Positions 1-12,809 of a DNA stretch of 64,000 bases are shown one piece after another (position 1 is the stretch's first letter; each line of letters begins with the position of its first letter). A model generated the notes under the pieces. It did not search any database. It was not told where the DNA came from and was given only the letters and a program-made list of their open reading frames with translations. This stretch comes from Acholoe squamosa (taxonomy: Eukaryota > Annelida > Polychaeta > Phyllodocida > Polynoidae), in NCBI GenBank assembly GCA_949317995.1, contig OX439047.1:32588950-32652949 (forward strand), in the 5' to 3' direction. The position numbers and the translations under genes are program-made.

Positions 1-1739
1 ATAACTTCCATTTAAATTGACATAATAACTTCATCTAAAAAGCAAAACTACTTATTTTTATCATAGCTATCAATTTCCTACCATATAAAATACATACAAT
101 AAGGTCTTAATTGATAGGTAAGTGCCCAACATTGGGGAGGTTGGGATAAGTGTCCAGAGATAATCTCACCAAAAAAGTTTGCAGGGTCTGTCAAACATAC
201 TGCAGCCCCTTAGAAAAAGAAAATGAAAACACTTTCTAGATCATTTTTAACCATAGAACAGGTGGGAACCATTTATTTTTAGGTGCTCAATTATCTCCTC
301 ATAATAAAATGGTTCTAAACTTTTAGTTGAACTTTGATGGGGTCATAGGCAAAATTCCCTGCATTCAACCTTGTACAAAAAATAATCATTTTAAAGGTCT
401 AGCCAAGCCTGTTAAAATGGGCCCTTGTTTGTAAAGATCCTCCAGTAAATAGTTTCAGAATAAGCTTGCAAAGAAAGGAGAGTTTAACACTACCCAGTTT
501 CAGCTTTATCACAGTTTCACACCTCTCCTGCAGCAGACTCACACAGTGGAGGTATTTCAGTGCCTACAAGGGTATAGATTTTTAGAATATAGCTTCTTAT
601 ATACTATTAGGAAGGGCTAACCAAAGTAAACTGTACAAAGAGGCCACCTGCTGATCTAGCCCCTGACTACATGAGCCACCTAGTTAATTTGTTTGGTACT
701 AGCAATGGCTCTGTTCCCTATAGATGATTATACAACTCATTCCAGGTACTCTCGACCCTGTGACGTCATATCAACAGTGTTGCCTCTTATAGGCAGAAGC
801 TACTGCAAGCAGCACGCATTTGGGAGTGTAAACTCTGCCTGCTGCTTACCAAGCGTGTGACTCACTGGCCTACTGCACCACTGGTAGACACTGGAGGAGG
901 TGTCTCAGGCTACGATCTCCCATTGTATACTGAGATGTAACCTCAATCTGAGACATTTAATCAAAATTCTGAATTGACAGAATGTTTTTAAATGTATTTT
1001 AAATCAATTAAATGGTTGTTGTAGAAAAGTGAAAACGTGTGCGGTGGTGTCTCATATGCACAGCTGCAGTAATGTAGGTCAGGTCAGCGTCCCTGGAGGG
1101 TGCTTACTTCCAGGTCCGTGCTCAGTGGCAGCTGTGCTAGCATCAGCCTCGGCCCAGGTAGTAGTGGATAGTGGTGTGACGGTCTACTCCGACTAAAACA
1201 CCTGTCCCCTTCAACACTTCGCGCTTGGGGGGCTTCAAACCAAAAAAAAAAAAAAAATAGTGGATAGTCTGGGACCAGATATACACCTGTCTCACAACCG
1301 CTGCATGTGGGTGACATTGGATTAACGTCATAAACTTATATTTGTTATTGTAACATGATATGAACAGAGTGTGGGCTGTTTACACTATCCCAGCGCCGAA
1401 GGCGCTGGTATATCATCACATCTGTGATGTTGGATGAACATGTATTTAATCCAGGGAGTAAATGTAGGGGCAAACATATTGGGGGAATCGGTACTTAGAA
1501 ATAATGGTTATATCCATATTTCTTGAAAACAGGAAAAAATAAAAGACCTTGCATTAGGCCAAAATAAATTGTGTTTCAGGTAACATGACTAAAAATAAAT
1601 TGGTAGGGTAGCTCGGATTTTTTTTTTTATTTTGTAAATTTGTTTTAACTACAACAAAGACATACTACGATTCGTGATGACTCACAATGACTCACAGAAC
1701 ACTACATTGACCTGAATATATATATATAAAAAAAAAAAC
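1..1739. other. downstream flank of host gene, no gene seen
   Basis: No convincing coding exon. It holds AT-rich DNA, a poly-A run near 1240-1256 and the likely 3' flank of the minus-strand host gene, whose AATAAA signal lies just to the right. Short open frames here are low-complexity or lack splice context. Confidence 0.6.
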
Positions 1740-1745
1740 TTTATT
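1740..1745 (-). terminator. poly(A) signal AATAAA of the host gene
   Basis: Plus-strand TTTATT reads AATAAA on the minus strand, about 320 bases past the proposed stop codon at 2063-2065. The distance suits a short 3' UTR. It is followed by an A/T-rich stretch. The signal is seen; its use is inferred. Confidence 0.4.
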
Positions 1746-2062
1746 GTTGGCCCTGTTTTGCTAGCTGGGTTTGGTGACCTGAAACAACCAACTTATCTTT
1801 TTTTTGGCCTTGTTATCCCTATTATCAGTGACCAAGACCCAAGGTGAATTTCAGCGGCTTCATTCCAGCTGATTTTTAACTGTTCCCCAGTGCAGTCTGT
1901 TCCTTGATAGTCTGATATATGTAGGATCTACCAGGCTTTGGTTGGGACAGTTCTGATTCATTAGCATACAAATAGGACTTGAGATCATCTGATTTGATAT
2001 CTGGCATGGCTTTGTCTGCAACCATATGGGGCAGACTAACAAGGTCTGAATGTTTTCTTTTT

Positions 2063-2122
2063 TTAGTTGGATATAGACCAAACATTTTCCATTGTATTCG
2101 ATAATGTACTGCCATGCATTTC
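2063..2122 (-). CDS. candidate last coding exon of the Q/S/P-rich host gene
   Basis: A polypyrimidine acceptor ending ..GGCATTTAG precedes base 2122. Reading in phase 0 from the preceding exon gives 19 codons (beginning EMHGSTLSN) and TAA at 2063-2065. The implied intron (2123-2184) is only 62 bases, short for this gene, so a more distant last exon or simple read-through to the stop at 2143 is possible. A longer open frame over the same bases is out of phase with the donor. Confidence 0.4.
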   Translation of the reverse strand, partial: EMHGSTLSNTMENVWSISN

Positions 2123-2184
2123 CTAAATGCCAAACAAAAAGGTCATCCTGGAAGAGAAAGAACTAAATACAAAAGCCTACTCAC

Positions 2185-5100
2185 CTCAAGTATTTGATTA
2201 TCAGGCAGTGATGGCTTTGGCTGCTCATTATATGGGGTCTCTGCCTCCTTCTTATCTCCATCTATGCTCGAAGACACGGATGCACACACCTCTCTTCCAT
2301 TATCAGTTGACATAGTAATGAAGTCCTCAAGAGAAATGAATTCGCGATCTGGACCAGAACCATCCCCAAGAGCATCAAGTTTTTCCTGCTGATGATGACC
2401 CTTTGGACTGTTTTTTTCATTGGCATTTTTCACCATGGAGTTTGTTACTGGAGCCACAGTTAAGACAGTAGACATTTGTTCCTGTGTCACCTCTTGCATG
2501 GTTGTTGCAGGGTTTGCCTCAACTTCAGGAATAGTTGGTAAACTAGTAGCCTTGTCTATTTCACATGAAGAGTCCATAGGAATATTAGGCTGAGTAACTG
2601 AATCAGGAGCTGCTGGATTCTTGGATAGGACTATAGGTAGTGCAGTCTCCCCCATGAAAGGAGTGGGTTGTGGCACTACTCCCTGTAGAATGGTTTGGGA
2701 AGCTACAGGCATTTCCTGTTCAGAGATGTTTGCTACTGCAGGCACTTCAGTATTTTCAGAGTCTCTATTGCTCATTTGTAGCATTCTTTGTGTAGCTGGG
2801 AACTGTGTAGGTGAGGGTGTCTTCTGTTGATGCGATGGCAATTGTTGATGTGTCTGAAGTATTTGTTTCTGTTGACCTTGAAGAGTCTGCTGTTGTTTCT
2901 GCTGGATTTGCAATTGGTTGTTGATGTTAAACTGTAGCTGTGATTGATATTGCCAGAGTTCTGGTTGGTTGTTTATAGGGGCATTGCTGTTCAATACATC
3001 CAACATAGACCGTGGCATATTGTGAGACATATATCCAGAAAGTGTAGGACTTGGGGCACTAGCAGTTGTCTGCTTACTTGCTTGGACCTGCATTTGTGGA
3101 GGGGTCTGCATAACTCCACGATCTTGCAGTCCACTGCAATTCGGCTGAGTAGTAGGAGCAGGATAAGATCCAGCTAGTAGATTTCTTTGCTCCGTGCCTG
3201 GAGAAGGTGCTTTTGGCAGTGTTGATGGGGCAATCACTAGTGGAATTTGGCTGTGCAATTTTGCATTTAACAGCTGTTGTTGGCCATTTGGAGATTTCTC
3301 CCTTAAACTCCTTTCACACTGTGCTGATACCTGTGGTTCAATAACAACAGGTGAAATATCATCTTCACTGGCAAAGCATGAAGTGGCGGCTGGAGTTGGT
3401 GGAGGTTCAATGACTATTGGTTGTTGGTTCTCTAGGGTATACCTTTCTTCAGCTGACAGAGGTGGTATAACTGGTTCATTGGGTGGCATCTCTGGTTCGA
3501 TCTGCACAGGAGAAGTACTGTCTGGAATAGGTTCAATAACTAACACTTGGGGCTCATTCTTCCTTGATTGTTCTTGTCCAGTAATTCTTGCTATAGTTTG
3601 CATGATGTTGTTGGCTGTTGTTGCAGATAGATACATATCAAGGTTACCACTTGCAGGGAAGTCCTTTAAAGCATTCAAATATAAAAGTCCACTTTGGGCT
3701 TTTGGTCGCTGAAATGCCCTCCCTACAACATGTATCTTTTGTGTACAGAGTGCTTGAAAGATCTTTGCACGTTTGAAATCTTGACTATGCAATATAGCTG
3801 TCATCTGCTCTCTGAAGTAAGCCTTCTCATACACACTTTTATGGAGGATTTGTTTAGCAACAGACACTACATCCTCATTTGTAGGACAATTGGTCTTTTT
3901 CTCAGATTGGTATACCCACCAGTTATGAGTTGAGTGACACCTTGTTATATGCTTTGGCTTACATTCATTACGCAGGCATTTTTCTAGTATGCAGAATTGT
4001 AGGTCTTGAGATTTGGTATTGACAACCTCAATCAGTACATGAATATCCATGTTTGGATTTTTTCGTTTTGGAGTACTTGAGGTTGCTGTGGGCTCATCAT
4101 CAGTCAAATCAACAAACATTTCTTGAGGACGTCCAGGTTTTTTCCTGACTTGACTATTCTGGTCCAAGCTTGTTGGATTAGATGGCCTTGGTGGAGGTGG
4201 CATACTTTCACTTCTTGAGCTGGTTCTCCTTGATGAGAGTGTTGTATTGCTGGAAGCACTAGATGATTCTACAGTTTTATTTTGTGAAGCACTTTGACTC
4301 CCTGTCCTGCTTTGTTCAGGTGTTGAACTGCTTGATGATGATGTTCCCTTCATAAGCTCATTTACTAAACGGATTTGCTGTTCAACATGATTTGTGTCAT
4401 GTCCTTTCAGAACAGACTCAACCACAAGTGCAGCAAGACTCTGGCTATTCAAGTCACTATTTGATGATGAACTAGGTGCTGATGTGGTTGCTGTTTTGGT
4501 GCTCTTCTGTGTAGGTGTTGATAAAGTAATGGGTGTTCTACTTGAAATGGCACTGTTAGCTTGTACAGGTCTGTTCTTTTGTTGAACAGGAGATTCTGTT
4601 GTCGATGGTCGAGATGTAGGATTTCCTGCTGGTTGTCTTGCCTGTTGTGTTGTCGATGGTTGAGATGTAGGATTTCCTGCTGGTTGTCTTGCCTGTTGTG
4701 TTGTCGATGGTTGAGATTTAGGATTTACTGCTGGTTGTCTTGCAGCAGGCAATCTCTTTGCTGGCTGTGGACTTCGGAATTGAGGCTGATGATTATTTTG
4801 AATTGGTGGTGTTGGCTGACGATTTAAACTTGAACGCATACTTTGGGAAGGTTGTGGATTACATATTTGTGGGCGTGCTAGGAATCTTGTATCTGGTCGA
4901 GGATTCTGCTGAAGAGGTACCTGGCTCCTATGGTTATTGATATTGTTTTGGATCTGACCAGTCCTTGCTGAATTGTACTGCTGTGCAGGTCTGGTCTTAT
5001 TGCTCGATTCCAGATTGGCTATGGAAGCAAGAGGAATACCTCTTTGAGAAGGATTAGCTGCACTGGAAGCACGAGGATGCTGATGAGTTGGAGGACGTTG

Positions 5101-7231
5101 AAAATTTTGAGCTGGTATTTGTGGTCTTTGATACACTGCACTTGAATGCATGGTCTGTGCTTGAAGCTCTGCTGCAAATCTGGTAAGTTCCATAGTTATA
5201 TTGCCATGTGCTGCTGATGATTGCATGGTCATGTTTGGGAACTGTCCATGTATTCCCATGTTCACGCCATACACACTGCCTGGTGCATTTTGATGGCTGT
5301 GCGATATAGCATTATTGAACTCCTGTCTTTGTGGTCTAACTCGAAATTCATGAAACTGACCATATCCTTCTCGTCCTTGCATGCCCATGCCTAGAGGTCC
5401 ACGCCAAGCATTAGCCTGATTGACTTGCCAAGGAGCTAAATCCCTGGAAGTGTTATATTCGGTCAACTGATTTGGTTGACTGGTGTTTCCATAATACTGA
5501 TTTTGGTTGGCACTTCCAGAATTAGTCAAAGCAGTTTGTTGAGGGTGTGTGAATGACATTCCAGTGTTCAGTTGCCTTGTACTTGCCTGATCTTGTGCAA
5601 CTGTCAACCTGCTAACAGTATTATGTTGTGGCATTTCAGGTGGAAGCATCATACCCCCATGGGCAATTCTGCTAGACCTTTGAGGAGACGATGAGGGTAA
5701 TTGGACAGGGTGAACTTGAGTACCTCGATGTGGTAACACTGGTGATTGCAGAGGCAAAGCAAATGCACCTTGATGATCAGGGGTTGGAGATGAGTTAGTC
5801 TGCATTACAGGACTATGTTGTGACAGTGAGCAAGATGGAATAGCTGGTGAGGTAACACTGTGATGTGCTTGCATTGGTGATTGAGTAGGCTGTGCTACAT
5901 TGAAGTTACTCCATGGCATCATATGAGGCTGAATATGTGGTTCTGGGAATATTGAAGTTAACGCATCAAAGTCTCTTTGCTCTGATAAATTCAGGTCAGG
6001 TATTTGATATGTAGAAGGCCCAAGGAGAGGTCGAGACACATTGCTTATAGGTGCAGTGGAAATACTTGTACTATTCTTAACAGTGCCACTATTTGTCACT
6101 TGCTGAGAAACAAGAGTTGACACTCTCTCTTGTTGTTGGAAGGAAGAAGACTGTATTGTAGATGGACTCTTAGATATTGGTTGCCCAGCAGGCAATGACT
6201 GCCCGCAATGGTCTCTGTTTGAAACTGTTCGAGACGATTGTGTTATGGCAGATGCTACATGATGTCTTGAAATAGGTGTATCCTGTAAATTGTTTGAAAC
6301 AACAGGTACTTTCTCAGTGGGATTCGACACCAGTTGTAACTTATCAACTGGACTAGAAGTACTATGAGAGGGGTTGCTTTGTTCACTTGTGATAGGTGAA
6401 GAGGTAGGGTATTCTTTATCTGTCACCACTACAGAATCCTCTAAATCTTTTGATACACTGTTTTCATTGTTGATCAAAGATGCTATAGAGTAGTCAAATG
6501 AGATATTTGAAGCTACTGGGACATAATCATTGCACATTTCAGGAAGTGATGACTTTGGACTTGTGTGTATAGTCTGCTGAACTGGTGTAGTTGATGCTGT
6601 TACAGTATCTACCTCTTCCATTCCAGCTTCAGCAGCCATATTACTGAGCACTGAGAGAATAGATGGCTTTTCAGTTTCAGATGCTTGAGGATAGGTTTTG
6701 CTTTCAGAGCCCTTTTGTACCTGAGCATGAACACCTTGAAAGTCATTATCACTTTGGTCCTTTTGAATATCCGGTAGATCCATGCTTGGGAGAGGGGGGA
6801 TCCTGGTTTCCCTGCTCTTATCCAGACATGTACCTTTTGGGACTTGTGTGCATTCTGGATTACTGTCTCTTTCTTGTGCGTTCACACTTGTTTGAACCAA
6901 TGGCCTTGGAGGAAGTGTTTCTCCAGAAGACTTTGTGTATGTCTGATCTCCAACAACTGCTGTGCCTGTATCAAATTCTTTTACAGATGTTGATGGACCA
7001 AGTACCACATTTTCCGCAATCTGCATTGACTTCTTGATCCTGGCCAAGTCATTTTCAGTTTTTCCAAAAAGCTTTGCAACGAAAGCCTCTGGACTCTTAT
7101 CCTTTTCCGGAAGGGTCCTCAGACTGCTTACTGTGCTGGAATCTACTGAGCTACTGCCATCTGACGTTGCGTACCGTTGAGTACCTTCGCTCCCGCCACA
7201 GGTCTGTTCTATCTCCATTTCTCTATGACAC
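2185..7231 (-). CDS. giant central exon of a Ser/Gln/Pro-rich, probably nuclear protein
   Basis: An open frame of about 1,680 codons. The first in-frame ATG is at 7216-7218, but the acceptor TTTGCAG lies just upstream at 7232, and the 13 bases between stay open, so this may be an internal exon. It ends at a canonical donor (GAG|GTGAGT, GT at 2183-2184). The product is mostly disordered: Ser/Thr/Pro-rich at first, then Gln/Asn/His-rich. A 60-base tandem repeat (about 4606-4745) encodes three PAGNPTSQPSTT-type units. A compact region follows: a hydrophobic-acidic FVDLTDDE motif (about residue 1035 from the internal ATG), matching SUMO-interaction motifs, then a KRK patch and about 165 ordered residues with clustered Cys/His (CILEKCLRNEC, HNWWVY). 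A Gln-rich stretch and an acidic tail close it. Composition suggests a chromatin or transcription cofactor. I do not recognise the family. Confidence 0.8.
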
Positions 7232-7507
7232 CTGCAAATATGAAATGAAGATGAGTAAATGAATAATGGTCAACAGTGTTGATTGAATACATATTATGAG
7301 AGTATACTTCAAACAGAGAACTAAATGGAAAGGAAATGAGCATGAAATATTTTCTCTATTTGAGTATATCCAATAATTGAGTATCAGAACATTTATGGTT
7401 TCAGTGAAGATATAAGAACCCTGTTGAGTAACAGATTTAATCCAAGTTTCGTTTCTCACAAAAACCCTAGACTTTCCAGACACAAAGATTAGGTAGCTTA
7501 AGCTTTA

Positions 7508-7687
7508 AGAGACCTGTATATTTTTTTCAGGGTTCCTTCTAGGGACCAGGTGCTCTATACATTGACCTTGCTATTGCACTTATTGCAATAGCAAGGTCAA
7601 TGCATAGAGCACCTGATGTAATAGCAAGGTCAATACGTAAAGCACCTGGTCCCTAGAAGGAACCCTGAAAAAAAGATACAGGTCTCT
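7508..7687. repeat. hairpin MITE-like inverted repeat in intron
   Basis: The ends AGAGACCTGTAT and ATACAGGTCTCTT are inverted. The match continues inward through CAGGGTTCCTTCTAGGGACC and AGGTGCTCTATACATTGACC, with a partial extra copy of the inner arm (AATAGCAAGGTCAAT occurs twice on the right). It would fold into a hairpin of about 80 base pairs. It lies in the intron upstream of the 5-kb exon. Confidence 0.8.
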
Positions 7688-8475
7688 TCTTGCATTTGTC
7701 TTAGCACATAATTTCCACCTCTTATACTGCCATACTGGCAGTATTCCAACCAATATTAAGGGAAAATGATATGCTGCCCCTGCTCTTCATGGAATGATTC
7801 GTTTTTGCTTGTGTTCGATAGAAAGTTAGTAGGAAACAATTGTGTTAATAGAGGGTTTTGAAGATTGACATTAAATATTTTAAAGGAAATCTCCAAGAAA
7901 AAAGGGGTGACGCACAGTTCTATTTTTACAACTTGTACATAATCCCTTGTACAAAATATAATTGACAAGATGATAATAATCTAACCTTCATAAACATGGC
8001 CATTTAGGTGATGCATGAAAACTTAATTTCAATGACTAAGCTATTCACATGAGTACTTGGACTCAGTTAGCTCCTCTAACAGATTACCAGTTTACATTGA
8101 AGCACAACTTTATTTTTGACCTAAATCCTATTGGAAGAGATATTGACTACTGGCAAGCAATAAAGGGGAAATCATTTAAAAATTTGCATTAGATCTGGGT
8201 TCCTGTATTTTCCATTTCCAAAAATTGAGAAGAAAAAGCAGTAAAAGGTGACTTTTGTTACACATTTTTTTATTTGACCCTCTGTCTGGTGCATAGCAAC
8301 CAGAGCTCTGGTTGAAATAATTGGATATTTTTCAAAAATTCTCCGCAGCCAAACTCTGATTGCTAAGGAAGTGACAAAGGGTCTGACAAAGACTTAGTGT
8401 CAAATTACATAGACCAGAAATTCACCTTTTTACTGTTTTCTTGTCTAATATTAGAATTGAAAAATAAGGCAATAC
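7688..8475. other. intron sequence, nothing further seen
   Basis: AT-rich intronic DNA between candidate exons on the minus strand. No reading frame with splice sites and no clear repeat boundary. Confidence 0.5.
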
Positions 8476-8657
8476 ATACATTTCAGATTCTGTAATGCAT
8501 TTTGCTTATGGAGTCTAGATAACATGATAAGAGTCTTAACATAATTTTTTAGTACATTTCCTACTTCCCATCTGGAGGACTCTAATCTTTTTTTCAGAGA
8601 TAAACCTGATAAGGGCTGTGCAGGTCCAATTGACATCACTACTTCTCCCAAGAATTT
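8476..8657 (-). CDS. candidate internal exon of the host gene
   Basis: The acceptor GGCACATACAG precedes base 8657. Phase 0 reading gives a balanced, non-repetitive peptide (begins KFLGEVVMSIGPAQPL, then a basic Leu-rich segment with SLKKRLESSRWE). Two overlapping donors are possible: GTATGT after 8480 (phase 1) and GTATTG after 8476 (phase 2). Only the weaker one (8476) joins the 5-kb exon in frame, adding CM|CHRE. The phases otherwise agree with the exon at 14.24 kb. The protein family is not recognised. Confidence 0.45.
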
Positions 8658-8884
8658 CTGTATGTGCCAAGTCTAACATCAGTCACACCACTCCCCTATA
8701 GTGGTCTCTCCCCACTGATAATTAAAATTAGCAAATGTGGGCCAACGGTGGAAAACGTGCCTCTGGGGGATTTTTAGTACCGGCTTTGGCCACCAGGGGG
8801 CAGTATTTGGGTAAAACACTGAAGAATATGCTTAAAAATTTTTTTAGACCAATTTATAATAAGGAATCCAGTGGTTTGCTTAAA

Positions 8885-9150
8885 ACTATTCCATCTCCAC
8901 TGAAAATGTTCCATTTTTGGAACATTGGTTGCCATGGAAACATAAAATTGGTAGATAAGGCAATTTCTGGTTACCATGGAAACCACTCACTATTCCAATT
9001 TGGAAACTTTGCCACAACCTTTTGTTTAAAATTCCTTCAGGAACCCAGAACCAAAAACAGAACTTAAAAATTACCTCTGGAACCAATTTTATGATAAAAA
9101 ACATCACATTTCTTTGGTTATTTTTCCACAAAACTCTATTTGTATCATTA
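8885..9150 (+). repeat. dispersed repeat, copy 1 (copy 2 inverted near 35.14-35.42 kb)
   Basis: The segment containing GAAAATGTTCCATTTTTGGA, the twin GGTTGCCATGGAAAC / GGTTACCATGGAAAC motifs and GGTTATTTTTCCACAAAA is repeated in reverse complement at 35140-35420. The match runs over about 260 bases with scattered differences. No open frame is shared, so this is a non-coding interspersed repeat. Confidence 0.8.
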
Positions 9151-10850
9151 GTGTTTATGTAGGGACTTTGGTAACACTGCAGTGGCCGGTCAGGAGAGAT
9201 GGCAGAGGTGTGAACAAAATTCGCTGGGCTTCGGGGGTCTGCCGACTTTCGCATGGGCGGAAATCGGCAATTTCTATTAATATTCTACTGATTCTTTAAG
9301 GTATTTTTGGCTATTCTCAAAATAGAGATTTCAAGCTATTCCTCAGCAAAATCTGGGTTTTAAAAGACCAATTATTGACAGAGTTATACCAAAATTGATT
9401 TAGATGTAATTTTCAAAGGCCGAAAAAAGTATCAAGACTTGCCCACATTTAAGAAATAACCCCCCACACATCTTAATCGGGTATTAAACAAGAAAGTGTT
9501 TAGTTTAAAAGAGTTGAGTCGAGAGTATGTCTTGGAGAGACAGAAAGGAAACGAGGCAAGGGTACAGAGCCTAGGCTAGATGACTTGCCCATGACTATGT
9601 CATAAGGACACATGTACTTGCTTGATTGTCTTCCTCCCCCTCCCACCCACAACTACAAGCACAGCTCTGAGTAGTGAGACATGACTGAGTACCCCCCAAC
9701 CCATCTAGTGGTGTGCCTACCTACCATACCCTCTGCCTCCCACACCTACTGGTGATTGTCTGGTGGTGTCACCACCTACCCTGCCTGCCCCTGCCTTTAG
9801 ACCCAACTGCCTTAATTTGTGTGTTACTAGTAATAAGTAGGTAATTATAGCTTTGTCTAGACCAATCAAATATCAGTCATAGCTTTCCCTGGTCTTCAGG
9901 GCCATGCTTCTGCCCCTCATGTCTACTTTTAACAATAATAACTACATGATTCTGAATTCCATAATCATTACCTACAAATACATCCATAATGACTATCTTC
10001 CACATACAAAACACTACAAACAAAATGAGACTAGGTGTGTTTTCCTCAACCATTATCTTAGTTGTTATCCTATATATAAAAAGGGGTTGCTTCGCCGCTG
10101 GTCCCCACCCCATTGAAATAAGCTTGACTGCTTGCGAGGAACAGATAAACCAAAAGAGGCTATACATCAGAATATGTACTAAATTCAATGTTAACTCGAT
10201 TTTCTTCTTTGAATTTAATTTCTTTTATATTTTGAGGCCTATAGATATCAGAAAACTCCGTTGTCCCACTTATCCTCCGATCTTCATTGTAATTAAAAAG
10301 GAATATAAAAGAAATTTTACCATAATCTCTTCAAAGTGCTTGGGCCTTAGCAACATGACTAAGATAGAACTGCCATTACCTTGAGCTTGATCATGGGTGT
10401 AAAATAACATAATTATATTATACTGGTGGTACCATTCAACATTTTTCAAAAGCAGATGTGTATATAACAGCCCAAACTCAATATAATATCAAACTACCCC
10501 CTAACAAGTAAAATATGTCAGTAGAAACTTTCCAATCGGCGATCTTTGGACGTACATGGCCATATCTAGGTCACAGGTCAAAGGTCACGGCCGTATTACG
10601 TCGTAGGTATGGCTCCACATCACTAGAGGGCGCCACAAGCCCATCAGTTGCCACTACAAGCCCATCAGAGCTGTCACAAGCCCCTTGCTAGCCCTGTGTG
10701 GGGGCGGGGCTACCAGAGATGTAGGCCTACTTGTATTTTTATCAGTATATAGATGCTAATGCCCCAAACTCTAGTGGCGAAGCCACTTGTTTGTATTACA
10801 AAAAGGAATGTGTCCAGTACCATGTCCTTCCCAGGGGTGGACAATCGGTG
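9151..10850. other. intron DNA without a recognisable gene
   Basis: Short open frames here are AT-rich and lack splice context. Near 10615-10690 the phrase ACAAGCCCATCAG recurs, a small local duplication. Nothing else supportable. Confidence 0.5.
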
Positions 10851-11077
10851 GACAAGGTCCCAAAGACCCAAAAAGATCCCAAGGTTAAAAAAGGTCCAAA
10901 AGTCATGAAAAGGTCTTATAAAGGTCCTAAGGTCTCAAAAAGGTCTCTTTGTCCCGAAAAGGTCCCAACGTCCCGAAAAAGTTATGAAAAGGGCCCAAAG
11001 TCTTCAAAATGTCCCAAAGTCCTAAAAAAAACCCCAAAGTACCAAAAAGGTCCTAAAAAGGTCCCAAGGTATCATAA
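10850..11077. repeat. degenerate AAAGGTCCCAAAGT minisatellite
   Basis: Variants of AAAAGGTCC, CCCAAAGTC and CCTAAAAAGG recur every 12-20 bases. This is a decayed short-unit tandem array that grades into the next array. The open frame across it is Lys/Pro-rich by repetition and is not treated as a gene. Confidence 0.7.
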
Positions 11078-11488
11078 AGCTCAATGAAGATCCATAAAGT
11101 TCAATAAAGATTCATAAAGTTCAACAAAGATCAATAAAGTTCTATAATGAATATAAACCCAATAAAGATCCATAAGGTTCAACAAAGATCCATAAAGTTC
11201 AATAAAAATCCATAAAGTTCAACAAAGATCCATAAAGTTCTACAAAGAATATAAACCTAATAAAGATCCATAAAGTTCAATAAGGTTCAACAAAGATCCA
11301 TAAAGTTCAATAAAGATGCAGAAAGTTCCATAAAGTTCAATAAAGATCCATAAAAGTCAATAAAGATCTGTAAAGTTTAACAAAGAACATAAACACAATA
11401 AAGTTCAATAAATATTCATAAAGTTCAATAAAGATCCATAAAGTTTAATATAGATCCATAAAGTTAATATAGATCCATAAAGTTCAAT
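11078..11488. repeat. minisatellite, unit GATCCATAAAGTTCAATAAA
   Basis: About twenty imperfect copies of a roughly 20-22 base unit (GATCCATAAAGTTCAATAAA and relatives), with a higher-order variant carrying ATATAAACCCAATAAA about every 110 bases. Strongly biased to A on the plus strand. Confidence 0.9.
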
Positions 11489-12626
11489 CTCCTCTATCCT
11501 TCCCATGTCTACTCCCACCCCATGTTACACTTCCTAGTCACATCCTTCCATCTGCCAGGTGTTCATGGGAAAGATCAGAAGGACCTTGAGCTTTCCCACA
11601 GGGACTGCTGATACTTATGATTGATGTGTGAGCCTGCTACAGTATGTGTCTGTATGGGGCCTAATGCTTTGTCTATGAGATAATCTTGGAATTAAACCTA
11701 TCAATGAACAAAATTGGAAGGCCTTCAAAATCAATTATATCAAAAGATATTTGCCCAGATAACCATGGCGCGCACTGCCCCCATACCTACTCTATGCCCT
11801 CCTCTTTTAAAAAATTTGAATTATGTCTAGAGGTGGGGTTAAAGACAGTTTGATTACCCTTTTATTTAGGTTAAAAAGAACCCTAAATCCCATGCATTTC
11901 TCCATAGGAAAAAAAACAAACAAACCAACAGCAATTACCATGTCACAGCCATCAAAATACACCTTAAAAAAATGTAAATTCTATTACATGGATAGCTTTG
12001 TCTTACTTTTTGTCTCACTATATGACTCATTTTTGGGGTTCAGTTGTAACCAAAATAGTGCTAAATGACAGGCTTTGATGGTCTATGCAAATTTTTGGAA
12101 TCTCAATATAAGAAAATCATACCCCATGAAATGTTTATTTTCATCATTTATAATAAGATTTTCATGTAAATAGAAATATGACTCATGGGGTCTTTGAAGG
12201 GTGTAATAGGGCATATTCTGTGTAATGGAATATTATTTTGGTGGTGCATGTAATCTGCTAGAGGCCTAAAAATAGCAATTGAAACTCGGTAATCATAAGA
12301 AACTCGGCTAAGGGCTAGTAAACAAGAGGTCAGAAAGGTGGTGTCAAAGGCCCTTGCCTCGTTTAATGACTAATATAATATGAAATTTCATGTATGTGTG
12401 AGGTGGTATAGTACCATTTTTGACTGGTACAACATCTATCAGGTTTCATACAATTTTTGAGGAGCAATGCTGCTATGTAACAATTTTTCAGGAGTAATTT
12501 AAGTCCACTTTGAATAGATGAGGAAATTATCCAATTGCACCATTTAAAACCTGAGATTTCAAGCATATCAGAAATCTAAAGTTTGTGAAGCATGGATCCT
12601 GAGAACCTCATTTCCCAAACACTTAC
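11489..12626. other. intron DNA, nothing identified
   Basis: No exon with splice sites and no bounded repeat was found between the minisatellite and the SINE-like copy. Confidence 0.45.
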
Positions 12627-12809
12627 GGGCTTCCCTAGCCCACTTAAAAGGGTCTATATCTCCTCTTTCCTATCCCCTCAGGATGTGTGTGGTGCACATA
12701 TGCGCGGGCACTGACACATTCCTCTGTTAAATTATCAACCTGTGAAGCACGGGATAGCCACTTAGTGCCGCTAAAGTGCGGTAAAACACAAATCAATCAA
12801 AAATCAATC
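12627..12809 (+). repeat. SINE-like element, copy 1 (plus orientation)
   Basis: Starts GGGCTTCCCTAGCCCACTTA and shares about 110 bases with three minus-orientation copies at 21.87, 22.70 and 23.76 kb (ATATCTCCTCTTTCCTATCC, GGATGTGTGTGGTGCACATA). Its 3' part differs from theirs and ends in an AAATCAATCAAAAATCAATC tail, as expected of a retroposed short element with a simple-repeat tail. Confidence 0.75.

Noticed and set aside
1876-2122. Longer frame over the proposed last host exon (contains KKRKHSDLVSLPHM)
   Set aside because: It looks protein-like, but its phase does not match the donor at 2185; the in-phase reading stops at 2063. It would win if RNA showed another upstream donor.
10731-11087. 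Lys/Pro-rich 118-codon frame
   Set aside because: Translation of the AAAGGTCCC minisatellite.
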